NCBI GenBank assembly: GCA_030141605.1
Contig: JAQGDQ010000794.1
Location: forward strand, 31,097-95,096
Source: Tubiluchus corallicola
Taxonomy: Eukaryota; Priapulida; Priapulimorpha; Priapulimorphida; Tubiluchidae
Direction of reading: 5' to 3'
DNA: 64,000 bases
The translations under genes and the position numbers were made by a program. Below, piece after piece: positions 33,130 through 46,103 of the stretch (its first letter is position 1; each line of letters begins with the position of its first letter). The notes beneath the pieces are model-generated. The model was not told the DNA's origin. It saw only the letters and a program-made list of their open reading frames with translations, and made no database searches.

Positions 33130-34794
33130 GTGCAGCATACATGAACAGTGCACAGTTTTTTGGGATTTTTTTATATTTTTTTCTGCCCCTACCAAACAAG
33201 CTACTAACTATAACTCATTTTCATTCCCTTCCCATCCATGCAGTTTTTTTTTCTACCATGCTTGTGAACTTTACTTGTATATCTGTATTTTTTTCTGCAC
33301 TGTATTCTTTAAGTTATATGGTTAGTGCAGTTTTTTGCCTAAACATGTATATCTGTATTTTTTCTGTGCTGTATTCTTGTTTCAACATGTAGTTTTTTCT
33401 GTAATGTTTCTGTAATTTATAAACTGGTTAGTGTAGTTTTTTGCTTGAACATATAGTATAAATGTAGTTTTTCTCTTTTTCCTTAATAAATTACGTTCAT
33501 CTGCTGACACGCCCGTGCCGTGACGGGGGGCACCGGGTTCGCACACCGCTACGGCAAAACTTCTTTACCGTGCACAAAAGCAGCGCGATTTTTTTCAACA
33601 CGCGTGTGGGATGAAGGAAGGCCCGAGCATTAAGTTTCACCGGTTTCGGCACGAATCAGCGCGAAAAAAGTTACCTCGGCGAGACGCGAACCAGCAACCC
33701 TTTGCGTGCGACAGAGAAGATTGGGCGGGTGCCTTGATATTGTCATTTGGGCATTTGAGTGTGTCTGCTGTATTGAAACCTGGTGACACATCACTCTCAC
33801 TCTTAAATCATATGTTTTAATCGAAGGCTGAATAGCTTAAATAATTTTACTGTATTGGTTTATATTTTTCCTAGTGGTTTCTAGTCTTTGAAATTTTGAT
33901 AATTTAGTACATGAAACTTTAAAGAAATTTTAGGCAAATCATGTAATAGGCACACTCTTCTTAAGCGTACAGTATTTAATTTATTTAGTTTTTAATTATA
34001 ATTAAATACTCTTAATTATTTATCGGTGACAAAAGCTCTTGAAGCTTGTAGTTGTCTGGTTTAGAAATCGACGTAAAATAAATGTTTATCTTAGCAGATA
34101 GGTGGCTCTGACTAACTGTTACACTGTGTACTGCTGATGTGACCGATATCTCACATGTATAAATAGTTTGAGTTAATAAATGGTTTTTCCTTTATAGACC
34201 TGTGTATTCTACGTAACTTAAATTTTGCAAGTAAGCCTATGTTTAATTGCATGTAAAACTTTCTGAAAATGTAAATTTTAAGTGTTTTTTACTTACTAAT
34301 ATAGTGTCATGTAAAGTCTTTAATTTTGTTTAGTTTACTTTAACAGTTTGACATTATTATTTAACACCAGTCCAGAGAATGAACATACACAATCATTTGT
34401 ACACATTGTTATTCAATTGTTGTACATTTTGTATATGTTGTTATTGTAATAAAGTACGTGACATAATTATGTGTTTATACGCTCAACTGGTTGAAAGTAT
34501 CGATCCTGCCTCAAATTAATCCAAATGAAAATATTTAACGGTTTATCGTATAACAAATTTAATAATTTAATAATTACTTCAGAAGCTGATTGTAGCAGTG
34601 TATGGGAGAGTGCCCCACGGCGCACCCATATGTTTGAAGTGTTTTTAAAACTAGTCGGTCACATAAATATTCATTCGCAGTTTATCATATGATGAAACGG
34701 ACTTTAAATTTTGTTTCCCATGAATTTCTGACTGTTGCAGTCTTAGAATTTTAATTTATTCGATCAAACGAAAACAAGGGTTAGGGTCAACAAG
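33130..34794. other. No gene; decayed internal repeats
   Basis: At 33240-33480 a T-rich sequence repeats GTATATCTGTATTTTTTCTG and GGTTAGTGCAGTTTTTTGC loosely two or three times. A GC-rich patch at 33500-33720 and AT-rich sequence to 34790 contain nothing I can assign. Confidence 0.5.
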
Positions 34795-35170
34795 TAAGAT
34801 ATTCCCATAACGCCCACTCCAACAGGTAAAATGTTCCCATAACGCCCACTGCAACAGGTAAGATATTCCCATAACGCACACTGCAACAGGTAAAATGTTC
34901 CCATAACGCCCACTGCAACAGGTAAAATGTTCCCATAACGCCCACTGCAACAGGTAAAATGTTCCCATAACGCCCACTGCAACAGGTAAAATGTTCCCAT
35001 AACGCCCACTGCAACAGGTAAAATGTTCCTATAACGCCCACTGCAACAGGTAAAATGTTCCTATAACGCCCACTGGAACAGATAAAATGTTCCTATAACA
35101 CCCACTGCAGCAGGTAAAATGTTCCTATAACACCCACTGCAACAGGTAAAATGTTCCCATAACGCCCAGC
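34795..35170. repeat. 32-bp minisatellite with CAG|GTAAAA core
   Basis: About 12 copies of CAACAGGTAAAATGTTCCCA plus TAACGCCCACTG. The unit is 32 bp, so it shifts frame each copy and stays open in all three minus frames. These ORFs are not taken as genes. The CAACAG|GTAAAA core resembles a 5' splice site. Confidence 0.92.
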
Positions 35171-36110
35171 AAAGTCACCACCCAGTCTGAAATTTTTATG
35201 ATCTGTAATTTGATAATATAATAATATTGATTTTATTTGGTACGTTTCTTCTCTGGAGGGTCTACATAAAGTTGGTCACAATAAATACATTTATGTGTAT
35301 CAAGTAAGTAAGAAGCAGCAACGCAACTAACACACCACAATGTTTTCACGTAGCTCAGACTATAAATAAGGAGACGCATAACTTCACTTCAATGACACTG
35401 GGGTATGCTAATTCGACAATTTTTATTAAGTTTCGACAATGTCAATTTCTTTATCTCGATAAAATATGAAGTATCAAAACCTAATCATTTAAAAAATCAT
35501 TGACGTATCATTAGCGGGATAATTAACTGTACTCAAAGTGCCCACCCTGGGTGTGTTTTCGAAACATCAGAGGTGGGCTCTTTGAGCACATTGCCATTTT
35601 TAGTAAAAGATGATTTTGATTCTTTTTTATTAAAGACAATAAGTGCTGGAAGTGCACCTGCAAAGCAATCCTCAATATTGCTATATTCAACGTTTTGGCC
35701 CCAACTGGCTTGCTCTACATTATAATGTTCCGGAGTTCGACCCGGTAGATAGCCTTACGGCCCGCCATTGGTGATGCGTGTAAGCGCTACATAACAACAC
35801 TCCGGAATTTTTTTAAAAAAAGAAACAACAAAACCAAAACTCAGAATTCAAAAGGGAAGTCTGAGAAGAACAACACAATAGAAAAAAGTACCTGATGACA
35901 AACCTTACAGAATCCACGACACTCGGCTGGCAGACAGGAGAAGTGCATTCCACCACAAAAAAAACAGACAACAGACGATGTTCGTTCTTTCCACAGGAAA
36001 CCACTGCTCAACCAACGGCAGGTAATGTTATGGACTTCCTAGTTTAAAATGTGCTGACGCAATCAGAATGGTCACGTGACCAGATTGTTTCGGCGCGGAC
36101 GAGTCTGCGG
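35171..36110. other. No gene seen
   Basis: Unassigned AT-rich sequence; short ORFs only. Confidence 0.5.
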
Positions 36111-36565
36111 GAGACGAGTGTAAAAAAGCGGACATGTCTTGTTTAGAATACTTTGGTTATAAAAAGTTTCGTTTGCGTCTTTGTTTGTGAAATTGTCATA
36201 GAAGTTTTTGTTTCACACCGCAGGTTGTGTAATACAGAAGATATCAATATACAAATTTTTGTGGTAAGTTTTGACTGTTTTACGATTTTCGATAGACAAG
36301 TAAATTATAGATAATTAGCTCTGAAACTTGGGCGAAGTGACAGGGCATCGCCACAAAAATGGAGGCCATAACATTACCTGTAGGCCGCTTGGCCTGGTGC
36401 CTGTGAACAGAACAGTACAATGCACATTCACCTGTTCAGCTCAATATTTAATCCAGTTCAGTCAGAAAGGTCATAAATGTAAATAAATGTAATTAATTGG
36501 TAGAAGGGCAGATACTTTTTTAAAGCAAAGAACAAGTCATGTTGAGTTTATTTTACACTCGTCTC
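36111..36565. mobile_element. Candidate MITE with 15-bp inverted ends
   Basis: GAGACGAGTGTAAAA at 36111-36125 is perfectly inverted as TTTTACACTCGTCTC at 36551-36565. The 455-bp interval has no coding potential. No clear target-site duplication was found. Confidence 0.5.
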
Positions 36566-37509
36566 TTGCACTTAGAAAAATATAACAAAGAAATTTGCAA
36601 AGAACTGCCTATAAAGCATAAATTTAAAATATTGTTACGAGGGCGAAATACTATTTATTTTCAACACGCCCTCTACATTGTGATGGAACAATCCAATCCA
36701 ATATGAAGCCATTGCATATCAGCATAGCAGCTATAAGTACCTGGTGTGGAATGGCCTCTTCGCTTCGGTCGGCAGATGGACAGGTGCGTTTACCACCTAA
36801 GGACCTGTTCCGTAGTCACGATCAGCATGAGGAACGCAGGAAATGATTCCGGCTAGTTTTTACCTTAATTTTCTGTTTGAAATTTTATATTTCTTGTCTA
36901 CTTTCACAACTACAACATTTGTCTGCAAGATGGCTTGACTGAACCAGACTTGAACTCTGGACCTCTTGGCCGGCTCCGCAACAATATGCTACATCTGAAT
37001 AGATATTTTAAAGCGTGAGTGGTTGACCCCATTCACTTGAAAATCGTGATGTAACTGGAAGACTTGGTGAGTTTTTGTAAGCGATATCATGGATAACTGT
37101 AAGCGCGCGCTGCTCAAACTAATTAAAACTTCTACAGCTTACCATAGACTCAGCATACCAAAAATATTACATAATTGGCTATATAATATTTTTGTAAAAC
37201 TTATATACTGAAGAAAAAATAATCATCAGAATGATTAGGTGAAGTTTATATAATTATTTAAATTATGTTAAGCTATTTATTTTTTACAATACAAAGTTTA
37301 CAATAATACTTATATATAAAGTTTATAAGAAGGCTATAACCCACATTAATAAAGTTATCAGTTAATTAAGAACTTTGAGCAGTGGCGTAGCTTGTATGTA
37401 GATGAGTGTGCAGGGGAGCAACCCTCCTCCCGAGCACATTTTTTCTCAATTTGGCACTTCTTCAACAATTCCTGAAAGCACAACCCCCCCCCCCACACAC
37501 ACACACACA
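36566..37509. other. No gene; C/CA simple repeat near 37484-37512
   Basis: Unassigned except for a short poly-C followed by CA repeats at the right end, directly before the dispersed repeat. Confidence 0.5.
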
Positions 37510-37985
37510 CACTTGCACAAAGCTTAAAAAATTCGTCTTGAAATTTTATATCACTTTCATACGATCTTTTTGCATATTAGACTTGCGTCGGTAATAACGC
37601 TGTATAAAGCATGTAAATTTAAACTCCCGCGCTGACCGTTAGACGTAGCCATTTAACGGCAAGACATTTGAAACAAGTTTAGATAACATTGTGTAAAGTT
37701 TGAAAAAATAATCAGAGCATTCGTAGCGCAGACGAACTGAACAGAATTTAAAATTACTGTATCTTGCCAGTAAGATTAAAACACGTTTTTGGTTAGTGAG
37801 TGGCGCACCCTGGAGGGTGAATCAGCGTCAGTTTTTATTAATTGTTGAAAACATTTTAAATGATTAATAATTTTCTTTTCTAGTTACACAAGTCTTTCAA
37901 GCAGGTAAGCGAAATGCTAAGTAATATAAGTTTGCACGGAAAGTTTTTTTGGGACGTAGTTTAACATTTATTCGCGTGATTTATG
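37510..37985 (+). repeat. Dispersed repeat family R2, copy 1
   Basis: It shares AAAATTCGTCTTGAAATTTT and a long collinear series of phrases with 49795-50235 (GTAAATTTAAA, AAGACATTTGAAACAAGTTT-like, CAAGCAGGTAAGC, ACGGAAAGTTTTT). A short piece also occurs at 7085-7135. It is non-coding, and the ends are not resolved. Confidence 0.65.
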
Positions 37986-38149
37986 TTGTGCGTATGTGAC
38001 GTCGTGTAGGGTCGCGAGAAATTTAAAATGAAAACAAAGAAAAAATCCTTTCAACGCAAGTTCGATATGCGCATAAAACTGTTAAAAAGTATTGCGATTT
38101 TTTAAGGCGATTTTTATGAAACCTACCTCTGGTACCCCTTTTCTTGTCC

Positions 38150-38654
38150 TTTAACCCTTTTAGTTCACCTGTGCCATACTCTTTTAGTTCACCTGTGCCA
38201 TTCTCTTTTAGTTCACCTGTGCCATTCTCTTTTAGTTCACCTGTGCCATACTCTTTTAGTTCACCTGTGCCATTCTCTTTTAGTTCACCTGTGCCATTCT
38301 CTTTTAGTTCACCTGTGCCATACTCTTTTAGTTCACCTGTGCCATACTCTTTTAGTTCACCTGTGCCATACTCTTTTAGTTCACCTGTGCCATACTCTTT
38401 TAGTTCACCTGTGCCATACTCTTTTAGTTCACCTGTGCCATACTCTTTTAGTTCACCTGTGCCATACTCTTTTAGTTCACCTGTGCCATGCTCTTTTAGT
38501 TCACCTGTGCCATACCCTTTTGTTCACCTGTGCCATACTCTTTTAGTTGACCTGTGCCATACTCTTTTAGTTCACCTGTGCCGTTCTCTTTTAGTTCACC
38601 TGTGCCATACTCTTTTAGTTCACCTGTGCCATGCTCTTTTAGTTGACCTGTGCC
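38150..38654. repeat. 24-bp minisatellite (TTTTAGTTCACCTGTGCCATACTC)
   Basis: About 21 copies of TTCACCTGTGCCATACTCTT plus TTAG, with A/T and G/A variants. 24 is a multiple of three, so one plus frame reads SSPVPYSF repeats and one minus frame is also open. I see no start or splice context that supports translation. CTCTTTTAG resembles a 3' splice site. Confidence 0.9.
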
Positions 38655-39250
38655 ATGCTCAAGTGTCCTAGAGACGACTGCAATGACCATAGACATAATA
38701 GGCTTAATGCAAATCGTGAGGCAGTTACAGAAAAGTATCAGGCCTGTTCCATAAAGGACTCGGCCAATCCATCTGCCCTGATTCAGACGGAAGTAGATGG
38801 TGAGGTGCTGGTGGGAAAAAGCTGTTGTGTGGCTTTTGACTCACCTAAGAAGGAGCCAACAAGCTCAGGTGACTTTTCACAGATACCACATAGTTGTGGA
38901 GAGGCAAAGGTGTACTCTGGAGGAGAGAGTAGTGCTCTGCTAAGTGTTGGTTGGAGGGAGCTTGAGTCCCTAGACCATGCAGAGAGGGCCCCGTGTGAAG
39001 GAGTCCAGCCTTATACCATCGAATCCTTGAAAGAGTTACAGGGGCAGGATGAGGCTATCCAGTTCTTCAAAGATTTGAAGGAACACTATGAGCCACAGCC
39101 CAGTTTCAAGGACATGGTAGGGAAAAGTTCAGACTTTAAGGCCTATTGTAGTCAGTGGGACTTACTTGAGCTACAGGATGGATTTCTATATAGGCGTTGG
39201 GTAACCCCAGTAACGCCAAGTTTCCCCATCACGCAACTTGTTGTACCATC
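38655..39250 (+). pseudogene. Ty3/gypsy pol fragment (RNase H-integrase linker)
   Basis: The reading frame has KCPRDDCNDH, ESLKELQGQDEAIQFFKDL, FKAYCSQWDLLELQDGFLYR and TQLVVP. This is the order and wording of the linker between RNase H and integrase in Ty3/gypsy polyproteins. The flanking RNase H and integrase parts are absent here. The frame runs into LINE sequence right after the QLVVPSK segment. I read it as a fragment interrupted by the LINE insertion. Confidence 0.7.
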
Positions 39251-41524
39251 CAAAGGGAAATCCATTTCATGGAAGAGGGATCTCACCAACAGATTTGTGT
39301 GATGGACTTCTGAAAGGACGACCGCAGGGTGGCTTAGCTGTGCTCTGGAGAAAAAAACTTCCGGGTGAATATAAGATTATTACACATGAAAATGACTTTA
39401 ATATTTTAGGTTTTTCAGCTCACTTGCCTGATAAACTGATGCCAATTATGTTTGTGAATGTTTACTTTCCATATGAATGTGATGACAATCTAGATGATTT
39501 TAGATTATGTTTAGGAAAATTAAATGCTTTCATTGAAATGTCAGCCACTGGTTACGTATGTTGCATAGGAGATTTTAATTCACACATAACAAGACAGTTT
39601 TATAGAGAACTGGAAGCATTGTGCTCAGCTAATAAGTATAATATTTCTGATGTGCACAGCTTGCCAACTGATACCTTTACATATGTGAGTGCTGCACATC
39701 AAACTTGCTCTTGGTTAGACCACATAATTTGTACTGAAACAATGCATGTCATTGTTAGTAATATATTTGTTGATTACAATTTAACTAACAGTGATCATAT
39801 GCCTATAGGTACTCAGATCAATGTTGACCTTGTGCTGGCCTGTCCTATTAATGATAGTGTTATTACAGTAGATGATTTGCTAAATACTGACAATGTAATC
39901 TTTTCTAAACCTGGGCAGCATAGATATAATGTTGACTGGGATAACGCCAATGAAGGTCAGTTATCCAATTACCGGCACTGTACACATACTGCTTTACTAG
40001 GTATAGCGATGCCGTACGACGCTCTACTTTGTAATAATGTGTACTGTGAAAACGAACAACACCAAAATAACCTAACTAAACTGTATGAAGACATAACTGA
40101 CGTACTAAAAGTTTCAGCCACTATCAGTATTCCAGGGAAGCAACCTGGGTCTAATAACTGTCAGGGTAAGAGGATACCTGGTTGGAATGACTACGTTGCA
40201 GATAGTCATAAATATTCTCGCCAGTGTTTCCTTGCATGGCGTATAAATGGTAAGCCACGTAATGGTTACTTAGCTGATGAAATGCGCCGTTCTCGAGCAT
40301 TGTTTAAACGCGCACTGCGTGAGTGCAAACGTAATGAGAAACGTATTATTGCTGATAAGTTGGCTTATAAACTTATGCATTGTAACCCTTATGAATTTTG
40401 GACATCTAGTAAAAAAGAAACTAATTCTAAACTTCCTCTTTCTCCACAAGTTGGTGAGTTAAATGGGGAAAAGGACATTTGTGCAATGTGGGGTAATCAT
40501 TATAAAAATTTGTTAAATTCAGTTGACAACAAAGGTCTTAACGCAGTATAAAACATATTCTGAGCCATAGTATAACGCCCATTAATGCATTTACAGTTTT
40601 TGAAGTGCAAGAGGCAATTGATAGGCTTGCCTTACATAAATCAGCTGGTCCAGACGGACTTAAAGGTGAACATTTCCGTAATTCATCCCATTTGCTGCCA
40701 ATCATGTTGGCGCTGCTATTCACGTCCTGTGTAACACACGGTTACTTGCCTCATTCATTAATGTTATCTATACTAGTACCTCTCGTTAAAGACAAAAATG
40801 GGGATATTACAGACAAGAACAACTATAGGCCTATCGCTCTTTCATCTGTAGGAAGCAATGTTATAGAAATACTGCTTCTAAATCGTTACAGTTCTTGTTT
40901 GAGTACCACGCCAAACCAGTTTGGTTTTGTTGAAAACTTAGGCACAGAGATGTGCATCCATACTTTAAAAGGGGTGCTTGACTATTACATTAGTCGACAA
41001 AGCACTGTACATATTCTGTTTATTGACGCATCAAAAGCGTTCGATAGAGTAAACTATCTCAAACTGTTCTTAAACCTTGTCAATACTAACCTACCAAATG
41101 TAGTAACTAGACTTTTGCTTTTTTTATTACACGGAACAACGTATGTTGGTTAGATAGGGTAAATTTAACTCTGATAGTTTTGCAGTAGGTAACGGAATTC
41201 GTCAAGGTGGAAAAATGTCTCCACTGTTATTTAACTTCTATTTTAAAAATCTTAGTGCTGCACTTACTAACTCTGGTGTGGGTTGTCATATTGCTGAAGC
41301 CTGCATTAATCACTTGATGTACGCTGATGACATATGTCTTTTAGCAACAACCTCGACGGCTTTGCAGAGACTGCTAGATATTTCAATCAAGTATTGAGGA
41401 GCCTAATTATAACATGTTTTTCTGGATTATTCGTGCAGTTTGAAACTCACTCATCATTGCACACCAAGCAATGAGTTAAGATTTTGATTAAACAGTTACG
41501 TTAATTTTCCTAAACTAGTAAACA
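39251..41524 (+). mobile_element. 5'-truncated, broken non-LTR retrotransposon (endonuclease + reverse transcriptase)
   Basis: An open frame from 39238 to 40551 holds an AP-endonuclease-like domain: GRPQGGLAVLW, CCIGDFNSH, SWLDHIIC and NSDHMPIG. After a stop, a second frame (40605-41153) has the reverse transcriptase start: SAGPDGLKGEHF, NNYRPIALSSVGSNVIE and FIDASKAFDRV. A third piece (41215-41397) has GNGIRQGGKMSPLLFNFYF (across the break) and MYADDICLLA, the YADD catalytic box. The endonuclease N-terminus is missing, consistent with 5' truncation. The RT is split by stops and ends near 41397. The family is jockey/CR1/L2-like by these motifs. The copy is immobile. Confidence 0.85.
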
Positions 41525-43256
41525 CATTTGGTAAACTTTTAAAAGCTGAGGGCTGGGGACACAAAACTCACAGGGTACACTCTCTGGACAAAGTTGTCTA
41601 TGTAAATAAACATGTGACTCGAGTTGCCGTTGTCACAGAGCGAGATGGTTTTGATTTATTTTTCTTTTCTAATCAATCTACTTCAGAGTTTTTGACCTGG
41701 TATGTTGCTAGGTTTGTTTTGCAAAATATGGGACGTGCCCATTTAAGCAAAATTTTCCGCTAAGGAGCAAAAATCGAAAAATGGGAGTCGGAACTGAAGT
41801 GCATCGAGCGTTGTGCAAAGGTATCTTGTAGCATATCAAATGAAAGGTCTTGATCAGGTGAATTAAAAGGTATAAGTTACAGTGTGCACCTTTAACGTAC
41901 AACTATTGTTTGCAGCGTCTTCAGTTTCTGACAACATCAGAAACATTGTCAACTAGTTTGAATTAATGTTCATGTATTCTTGTAAAACTATATAACTGAT
42001 ATAGTTAATTTAACTGCTACATTCGAAACATATAAATGTCATTAAACAGTAAAGTTATATACTTGTGCTACTTTCCCTGTGCAGTTACATATGCATCTGT
42101 AGTGCTTGTGCAGTGAACTCGAAATTCATACACAAGTTGAAATTATCAGTTTGTGTTCCATTGCTTCATGTTTTGTGTTTTGCTCCTGAATATTTCACAA
42201 TTTTAACTGAACGTGTAAAACTCACTTTCTAAAGATAACAGAACCATCATACCTTCATCAGTACACTAAAAAATTATTTTATCGAAACCCACCTCTGCTG
42301 TACAAATGTCACAAAATAAAAGGAAACTCAATAAGGAAAGCATGCTTATTAAAGAGAGCAATATGTGCTGGTTTAAAAATTTGAAAAGAAAAGAAAAACT
42401 CTTCTCTGTATTCGTCCTGTGTACAGTTGCAAGTTAAAAAAACTATAATGACATATAGTTACCATGAAGAAGTACTTCACCATAGCTTAATTTCTAGTAG
42501 CATGATTGTTTCTACATTTTAGAATATAACAATGGAGAAAAGTTTTTTTATCTTTCACAATGGAATATTAAATTTTCTGACTTAGTTCAAAGCAAAAATC
42601 AAACAATTTTTCTTACAAATAATCAGTTTAATGGGTGTTTAAATTGTTATAACTACTTTAAGTACCATAAATGTGTTCATATTATTTTGATAAACACAAT
42701 TTAACTTCTGTGGTGTTTTAGCTGTTTGTCATGCTAGTGCGTTTGACATACTGAGATAGAGGCAAAAGTAAACGAAGCCTCAAGTTCCTTAGTAAGCGCT
42801 TGAAAGCCCCACGAGCCTTACTTGGCATGACGTCACTGAAGCAGCCAATCGTAGCTCGAAAGATCAGCAACCCATGATCCTTTGCATAAAATACGAAGCA
42901 TACCCACAATCCTGTGCGCTGCACTCAAAGAATTATAGTAAAGTCCGAATTCGATGCATCAGTCTTGCCGTCCCCATTTTTGGTTTACGGTCCTAGCTGA
43001 AAATTTTTCTACATGCACACGTCCCATATTTTGTGATGCACAAGGGCATAGCCCCTCCTAGCAACATACCAAATATGTTGTCCCTAGCTCAAAAACTGTG
43101 GAGCAAATTGATTATAAAGAAAAAAAATGAAGACCATCTCACTCTGTGACCTCGACAACTCGAGTCACATGTTTATTTACACAGACAATTTGCCCAGAGA
43201 GTGTACCCTGTGAGCATTGTGTCCCCAGCCCTCAGCCTTTAAAAGCTTACCAAATA
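41525..43256. mobile_element. Non-autonomous DNA element with ~290-bp terminal inverted repeats
   Basis: ATTTGGTAAACTTTTAAAAG at the left is the inverted match of CTTTAAAAGCTTACCAAAT at the right. The match continues through GGCTGGGGACACA, CACAGGGTACACTCTCTGG, ACATGTGACTCGAGTTG and AAAATATGGGACGTG. The left arm is about 41525-41815 and the right arm about 42935-43256. The ~1.1-kb centre has no recognisable transposase. It lies against the dead LINE's 3' side. Confidence 0.8.
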
Positions 43257-43430
43257 TGGGTACCCCCAATTTTGCATTTTGGCCCCTCACTCGGATGTAT
43301 AAAAGCTTGTCAGCTTTTTAAAACCCTGGGTCTAATGTAAAAGTGTTGCTAACGATTTGCAATCCGAGAGTGATCCTGAACTCCACGATGAACTTTGGAT
43401 GGAAAAAGCTAATGGATGATCAGATTTTCC

Positions 43431-43525
43431 GCTAAAACCATGCTATGACATGATGGTAACTATGACAGTGCGATTACGCTAAAACCATGCTATGACATGA
43501 TGGTAACTATGACAGTGTAATTACG
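43431..43525 (+). repeat. Two tandem copies of a ~52-bp repeat
   Basis: CGCTAAAACCATGCTATGAC followed by ATGATGGTAACTATGACAGT occurs twice in succession, nearly unchanged. Confidence 0.9.
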
Positions 43526-46103
43526 ATAAAATTGCCTGGTAACAAATTAAAAGTTTTAAAATACGAATAGATAGCTAGCAAATCAGCCAAAAGGGCAAAA
43601 TTATTGTATGGGTATGCAGGACGCTCCTATACAGAAAACACTAAGGAATACTAAAAATAATTCCTTGGCTGGGACCCTGTACGTAAGCAAACAATTTTGG
43701 AGACTTATAGAAGGGACTCCAATAATACAGCAAATGTCAAGTCATTAAGGTAGTATACTAAGGTGAAATAAAAAAATATTATAAGTTTTAAACTTTGCAT
43801 TCAATTCTTACATTCTCTGACTTTATCACATTTAGGCTGTAATCCCAGCCTAAGACTGGAACAACATGCAATAGTTTAACATGTTTATTGAGCAAAAACA
43901 CGGGAGAATTGCCTCAATCAGCGACTACAAAAAACAAAAACTTTTAGTATAATTCAGGTCATGATACGTCGCCAAAAATCCAATCTGGGAAATCATTGTA
44001 AACAGAACTACATTCATAATCACGTACATCATTTAACGATTCACAATTTTTGCGGAGACATACTGGTGTAAGTAAGCGATTACTATAACATCATTTTAGG
44101 TACAGAACAAATTCAGTGTTGAAACAGAAGTAAGTGTCTGCTCAACAGAAAATAAAAAGTAATAATCCTTATACATCTTTGTACAATTAAAAGAAGTTTC
44201 TAACTAAACTCTCACGTGGTGCTGTTTGCTTACACAAAATCTCACTTTTTTCATTACAGGTTAGAATTTGCTAATATGCTCATAACAGAACTACAGATTG
44301 AGCCTTGGTTGTTGTATGTAAAGCCACTGGCTACAAATAATCTGATTGCTTCAGGTGAATGCTACCCACTGCAAGTAGTTTTTATGTGTGAGTATAAGTT
44401 TGGCTTAAGTATTAAATTTAGAAGATAATAATCAAGCGCAATTCATTTAGCTTAAAACGGATTCCTTGAAAAATGAAAAAAGACATTGTAACCAAGTCTA
44501 GGATAACACAAGAAAGTAGATTAGTTTAGATTTAGGTTAGATTAAATTTATTATCAAGTCAACACTACAAGAAAACTTGAGCGGTGTTAACTTAATAAAT
44601 GGGTCTGTTTAACTTAATTTAATGACTAAATAAAAAGTAGTCTATTACAGTAAAACAGGCTATTTCTCTTGTGGTACAAGGTTCTATGCCTAGGAAGAAA
44701 AAGATACTAACAGTATGTATGAATAAAGCATTACTAAAATATAACAGTACAAGAAAATTAACAAGCATAATTATTATTTTCAGAGACTTGCAGATTCAAT
44801 TAAATAAGATTTTATGTTGTTTTTAAAAAATAATATTGAATTTACTGTTTTGATGTCATTCGGATTTCCATATACTCAAAGTAGTTATGACCAGTCATAT
44901 TGATTTGTTGGTCTATTGATTTATTGATTAAATTGATCAGACTTATTTGACTAGTAACTGAAAGGAACCGAACCAGCCTAGCACAAAAATTATGCTTCCA
45001 ACATAGCCTAGCCCAAACATATCTGAAGACATTACGTCTTTGTAGGAAACTTGGGCCCTCAAGGTCTATGGGGAGTATGGAGGGGCTTAGTCACAGTTCT
45101 GGTTTGCAGTATTGCTTGAAAATGGATGTTTTGAATATGTCTTCTCTTGTTTTTCTTTTCTTTATATTATTTTATCTCATATTTTTTTACAGCTAACATG
45201 ACGAATCATGTTAAGGTCATGTCAACTAAGACTCAAATACTAATGACTGAGAAAAATGTGAGGAGCTTTTGGTCCATGCTGCCTACGAATTTACATATTT
45301 GCAAAACAACTCCTACTTGCCTCTTCTGCAAAATACAAATGTAAAACAATGCCAGGAACAATGTAAAAAAATGAACGAGAAGTGTATTGCTGTGGCCTAG
45401 GTCACAGCTAAAGTTTATATACATATATAGAAAGTGTAATGTACCCATGATTTATATGTACCCGTGTTGCCCCAACTGCATTAATGTACATTTTCATCAT
45501 TTTGTTACAGTGGTAAGTCCAAAGTATGTAAATGTGTACAAGTGCCGACAATTACTTTGTTGAGGGTATTTCTTTTTGCTGATGTTATTTATTGAAAAGG
45601 ACAAGATTCAATTATTCACGAACACAATTCTCTGGGTAAAGAATTCAAAGCTAAAAAGGTAGAGGGGAAAACTGGAATTATTCACAGGGAAATGTTGTAG
45701 TTTACCTGGGCGAAATGTACCTGATTTTAGAGGCATTCATTTCGCTTGTTAGCTTTTACTGTTTTTTCGGCATTATTAACTCTGAGTCTAACTTTTTTCT
45801 TTGCTTCCAATGACTAGACTAAATAAAGTACTCAATTATGATAGGCTGACCTACAAAATGCAAATATCGAAGTCAAGTTTTGCAGCCAATGCTAAATAAG
45901 TACAACCTTATATTAAAGGGCAAGTACAGAGAAATCTTCCAGACAGCTTATTTTGGTGGTTTTTGGTGCTGCTCTTCTCGACTAGCCCAATGTCTGTCTG
46001 TTTTTTATGTTCGTCCTTTCCTGATGCACAAGCTAGTCTTCTCCGTTTCCCCTAATGCTGGTTCGATTAATGCATGCACCAGGGTTTAAATAAAACTGCA
46101 AAG
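43526..46103. other. No gene recognised; contains the 3' flank of the sulfotransferase gene
   Basis: Only short ORFs without family motifs. A TTTATT at 45588-45593 is an AATAAA on the minus strand, about 510 bp beyond the sulfotransferase stop, and could be its poly(A) signal. This is weak evidence on its own. Confidence 0.4.

Noticed and set aside
34756-35041. Three overlapping minus-strand ORFs in the 32-bp array
   Set aside because: Frame-cycling by-product of a repeat unit without stops.
34795-35170. Possible CRISPR-like array
   Set aside because: Units are directly contiguous with no unique spacers, and the genome is eukaryotic.
36925-36975. T-arm-like CCAGACTTGAACTCTGG sequence
   Set aside because: Only a B-box-like match on the minus strand; no D arm or A box nearby, so no tRNA or SINE call.
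38144-38654. ORF encoding SSPVPYSF repeats
   Set aside because: A 24-bp minisatellite; both strands are open, and no upstream exon or start context was found.
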